DNA of 64,000 nt from Heterobilharzia americana (Eukaryota; Platyhelminthes; Trematoda; Strigeidida; Schistosomatidae), in contig OX104128.1 in NCBI GenBank assembly GCA_944470555.2, positions 124,001-188,000 on the forward strand, given 5' to 3'. The notes under the pieces were generated by a model that saw only the letters and a list, made by a program, of their open reading frames with translations, ran no database searches and was not told the DNA's origin. Shown here one piece after another: positions 60,795 through 64,000 of the stretch. Each line of letters opens with the position of its first letter. Positions within the stretch are counted from its first letter, which is position 1. Made by a program: the position numbers and the translations under genes.

Positions 60795-63060
60795 ATACAA
60801 TTATTATTATTATTTGTCCTTGGGTTCCTAATGGAACATAGGACTACAGTAGCAAGTCGCCATTCCACTCTGTTCTCTGCAGTCTTTTCAACCTGGCACC
60901 ACAACTGCCCACAAGCTTTCATTTCTTCCTCACACCATCCTCTCCATGCAACCCTGGTCTCGGACGCCCAAATCGTTGTATCGCATTTGGGTTCTGCTTG
61001 AGGGACTGGCCTGGCGTATGGTGTCCCCGAATTGTCTTCTCAGTGTATGCCCAATCCATCTCCACTTTCTTCTGCATATTTGTTGGGTGATGAGTTCGCT
61101 GCCAGCCAGAGTTCCTTGTTCTCTGCTTATTCTTATTATTCTGGCCATCTGATCTAATCTGGAGTATCCAGAGTAGGCAGCTGTTCATGAATGTCTGTAG
61201 TTTGTTAGGAATGCTTTTCGTAACGCACCAAGTCTCTCAACCATCACATAGAAGCACTGACTTGACTGAATTAGTGTTGAAAATCTGGATCTTGTTCACG
61301 CTTCATGCTGATTTCAGTAGATCTCCATACTGACTTCAGATTGATGAAAGCCCGTCTTGCTGTCTTTCTGGTCCTGGCTTTGACATCCTCATCTGTGCCA
61401 CCGCCGCCGCCTGTAGTTGAGACGATGCTGCCTTGGCAAGTAGGTGAAAGGGAAAACACCATTCAGATTTCGCCCGTTGATGGTGATTGGTGTTTGTTGT
61501 TGTTGGTTGCGTATCTTCATCGGCTCTGGCTTCTCTTTATTCACCTGAAGGAAGTCCTATCTTCGCTTTCCCGCCTTTTCTGCCAACTTGTTGGTTTTGC
61601 CTGTAGACCTTCGAGTTTGTGCATCATTAGGCATAAATCATCATCGGCGAAATCCAAATCTTCTAGGCTCTTTTCATCGGTTAAACAGTGTATGCCAATC
61701 TTCTCACTCCTCACAGTTTGCTGCATGATCCAGTCCACCACAATAAGGAAGATGATTGATGACAGTAGGTGGCAACGTTATCTTACTTCTGTCTTCACTT
61801 CAAAGGCGTCACTGAGCTGTCCATGAAGATCACTTGGCATGTGGCGTCGTCATATAGCTGTTGAATGAGGTTGATAAATGTTTGTGGCACTAAAATCGTA
61901 GTGGTTAAGCAACTTCCAAATTACTTCTCGGTCGATGCTGTCGGAGGCCTCTTGAAAATTGATGAAGTTGAGGTAGAGAGTTAACTGCCATTCTATGCTC
62001 TGTTCTGCAATGATGGGCAGCGTAGCGTTGCAATTTGATCCGCACACGATTTATTTTTCCTGAAGCTAACCAACCTGTCCCAGTGGTAATTATGAATCCA
62101 GTGCATCCTTTAGTCTGTCCACGATGGTGCGGCCTAGTATTTTGCTTGAGGTGAATAAGAATAGGCGCGTAGTTCTACGCCAGTTCTTGCAAAGACTTAG
62201 GTCAGCGTTCTTTGGGAGTTTGACAAGGTAGCCCTTCTTCCAATCAGCAGGTGGCACCTTTTCTTCCCTCCTTAAAGGCGCAGAAGTTTGCAAACACTTC
62301 TCTATTCTCATTCATCGTTTCAGCGAGTGCTTCTCAATCCATGATGAGTTTCTCTCTTGTGGTGTCTCTTCCCAGTCTGGAATCATGTTACCCATTAGAA
62401 TTTTGATGTCGCCAACTGAAGTCTTTTCCAGTACTGATCGCAATTTTCTGTAGATTTCCCCCTTCTTCTTTTCATCTGCATTATTTGTAGGTGCGTAGCG
62501 TAGCATTGAATGATTGTGACTTTCCTTCCTTTTGAGTTGAATCAGTCTTGTTGTTATGATCCTGGAGGAGATTGGTTCCCACTGTATGAGAGCCTTCGAT
62601 GCTATTGGGGACATCATGATAGCCACTGCCTCAGCGCGCTCATGGTTGTCGTCTGGGTGACAATATCGGAGTAGATTATTGACTCTTCAGTTGATAGTTT
62701 GGACAGTCTACTTCCATTCCATCTGCTTATCCCTCGCAGATTCCAAGCACTTCCATGTCATACCTCCTCATCTGTTTTGCAATCTGGACATCCTTGGTAG
62801 GTTCATACATGGTGCGAACATTCCATTTCTCCATACTTTCTTTCGCTTTCATCGAGAGAAGACACATAGGCCGACTGGCTTCCCAAAGGCAGGTTTTCAC
62901 CTACCAGAGTCATTTTGTCTCTCCAATTCCAGCGAGGATTAAGTTAATTTTCATTTTTTATATTTTCTTTGTGCTTTGAAGTTTCTTTAGTGATTGTATT
63001 GGTTCTAAGGGGTAGGGGTAGGGGTAGGGTTGCTAGCCCTATGCCCAACCTTTTCTCTTT
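60795..63060 (-). mobile_element. RTE (SR2-like) copy with internal deletion
   Basis: It runs 5' (about 63060) to 3' (60795). 5' leader: 62940-63060, including a GGGGTAGGGGTAGGGGTAGG tract (as read on the + strand). Endonuclease part: 62626-62312 with 'HSMLRYAPTNNADEKKKGE' (QCYAPTND motif) and 'GDIKILMGN' (GDFN region). At about 62311 it jumps straight to the RT ('VPPADWKKGYLVKLPKNADL', 'LCKNWRRTTRL'), so about 1 kb of linker and RT fingers is deleted. RT palm: 'EDLDFADDDLCLM' near 61660-61620 keeps the catalytic Asp pair. C-terminus: 'ICRRKWRWIGHTLRR' near 61080-61035. The ATT-rich 3' tail is at 60798-60815. Several frames, so dead. Confidence 0.85.
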
Positions 63061-64000
63061 ATTCGGGCTTAGGACCGGCAAGTAACTAGTGAACTAGTTG
63101 ACCAGGCGAGGTTATATCCCGAACTGATGTAATTCGGAAACTGTGAACGATTGAACTAGTTAACTAGTCAAGGTTTAATTACAATTTTAAATGTAGATTA
63201 TACGATGTCGTCAAAAAAGAAGAATTTTCTCTGTCACACTACTGTTCATTAACTTTTATCTTCGTTCAAACCAAACCAAAGGTAAAATCTTTCTTTCATG
63301 ATCACCTTGTATTATTGCGAACTGGCCTCAATTTTCTGAAGTTGTCTACCTCAACGGAAATTCCTCCTCATATGGAATAATCATATAAATTTATTGAGTT
63401 GATATATACGAAAGTGTCATTATACTCTGAAAAAAATGAATAACTTGAGAAAGGAAACAAAGCAGATAATGAAATGAACTTTATTACTGGTGTACAACTT
63501 AAAAATTCAAGTAACGTCATGAGTGTTCATAATATAACTTCTCTAAAAGAAGAAACATTTACACGAAGTTCAAAAACACATCATTTCTCCTTTACACAAC
63601 CATGTATAGTCTTTTTGGTCAAGTCTAATTTGAACCATATCAAGGGAACTTTGGAGAAGTCTACACCACGTTTAGAAGTGTATTAAGATCTAAGTGGTAA
63701 CTTCCCTCTTTTTTTACGGTGTTCCCATCATTCTTCCATGCCTCTGAGATCACATAATTACCTCCGTCGAACGTTGTTTTTAAAATACTATACTATCTCA
63801 ATTGGAGATGGGTTACACTATGAAACATCACTCGGACAAATACCTGAGAATATTAGATCGACTGCATTCTATTCTTTAGGTATCTGTCATACAGAATCAG
63901 ATGAAATGGTTCATCTTAAACAGGATGCGACTGTCATTCATTCAGACACTTAACTAGTTAGTTGAATGGAAAATCCAGGACTGTGTCTTCATTAATATTA
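63061..64000. other. no gene supported
   Basis: Short ORFs at 63474-63686 and 63738-63953 have no recognisable domain and no convincing splice sites. An exon of a gene continuing beyond the window cannot be excluded. Confidence 0.4.

Noticed and set aside
63008..63040. Telomere-like GGGGTA repeats
   Set aside because: Only three units, and they lie in the RTE 5' leader; not an interstitial telomere.

Overview
The window is AT-rich, intron-bearing eukaryotic DNA packed with decayed retroelements. It most likely comes from a blood fluke (Schistosoma). That inference rests on several copies of a tRNA-headed SINE carrying a hammerhead-ribozyme domain (Smalpha-like), two families of non-LTR reverse-transcriptase relics (one RTE/SR2-like) and Penelope-like GIY-YIG relics. 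I see no prokaryotic features, no rRNA, no functional tRNA gene and no CRISPR.

Two spliced protein-coding genes can be supported, both on the + strand. Gene 1 is the 3' part of an unrecognised gene. Its exons at 633-1111, 4478-4754 and 13334-13639 agree in splice phase and end in an acidic patch plus a short coiled-coil tail. Gene 2 (34207-51027, three coding exons, 707 aa predicted) encodes a PDZ-domain protein. It has a long acidic, disordered N-terminus, a PDZ domain split by a 10.5-kb intron, and a Ser/Asn/Gln-rich tail with a short motif resembling the 'QSRSFRIL' linker of PDZ-LIM proteins. No LIM domain is visible.

The most striking structure is a pair of inverted repeats of about 4.4 kb (7778-12140 and 17681-22058) around a 5.5-kb loop. 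The left arm lies in the last intron of gene 1 and the loop holds its final exon. Each arm contains a retroelement plus about 1.4 kb of neighbouring DNA, so this is an inverted segmental duplication, not two independent insertions. Readthrough past the gene 1 terminus would give a long hairpin RNA.

Layout: 1-13.6 kb, gene 1 with introns full of retroelement relics; 7.8-22.1 kb, the inverted duplication and its loop (last exon, a Smalpha copy, a 5'-truncated RTE copy); 22-33.6 kb, intergenic DNA with a Penelope-like element flanked by repeats and a degenerate hammerhead; 34.1-51.1 kb, the PDZ gene, with RTE, second-family RT, Penelope and Smalpha relics in intron 1; 51-58 kb, no recognisable gene and one long CTT/ATC tract; 58-64 kb, two tandem Smalpha copies, one unidentified minus-strand ORF, a Penelope relic and an internally deleted RTE copy. 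All retroelement copies seen carry stops or frameshifts. Element names and identity estimates are by eye; no alignment or database search was run.
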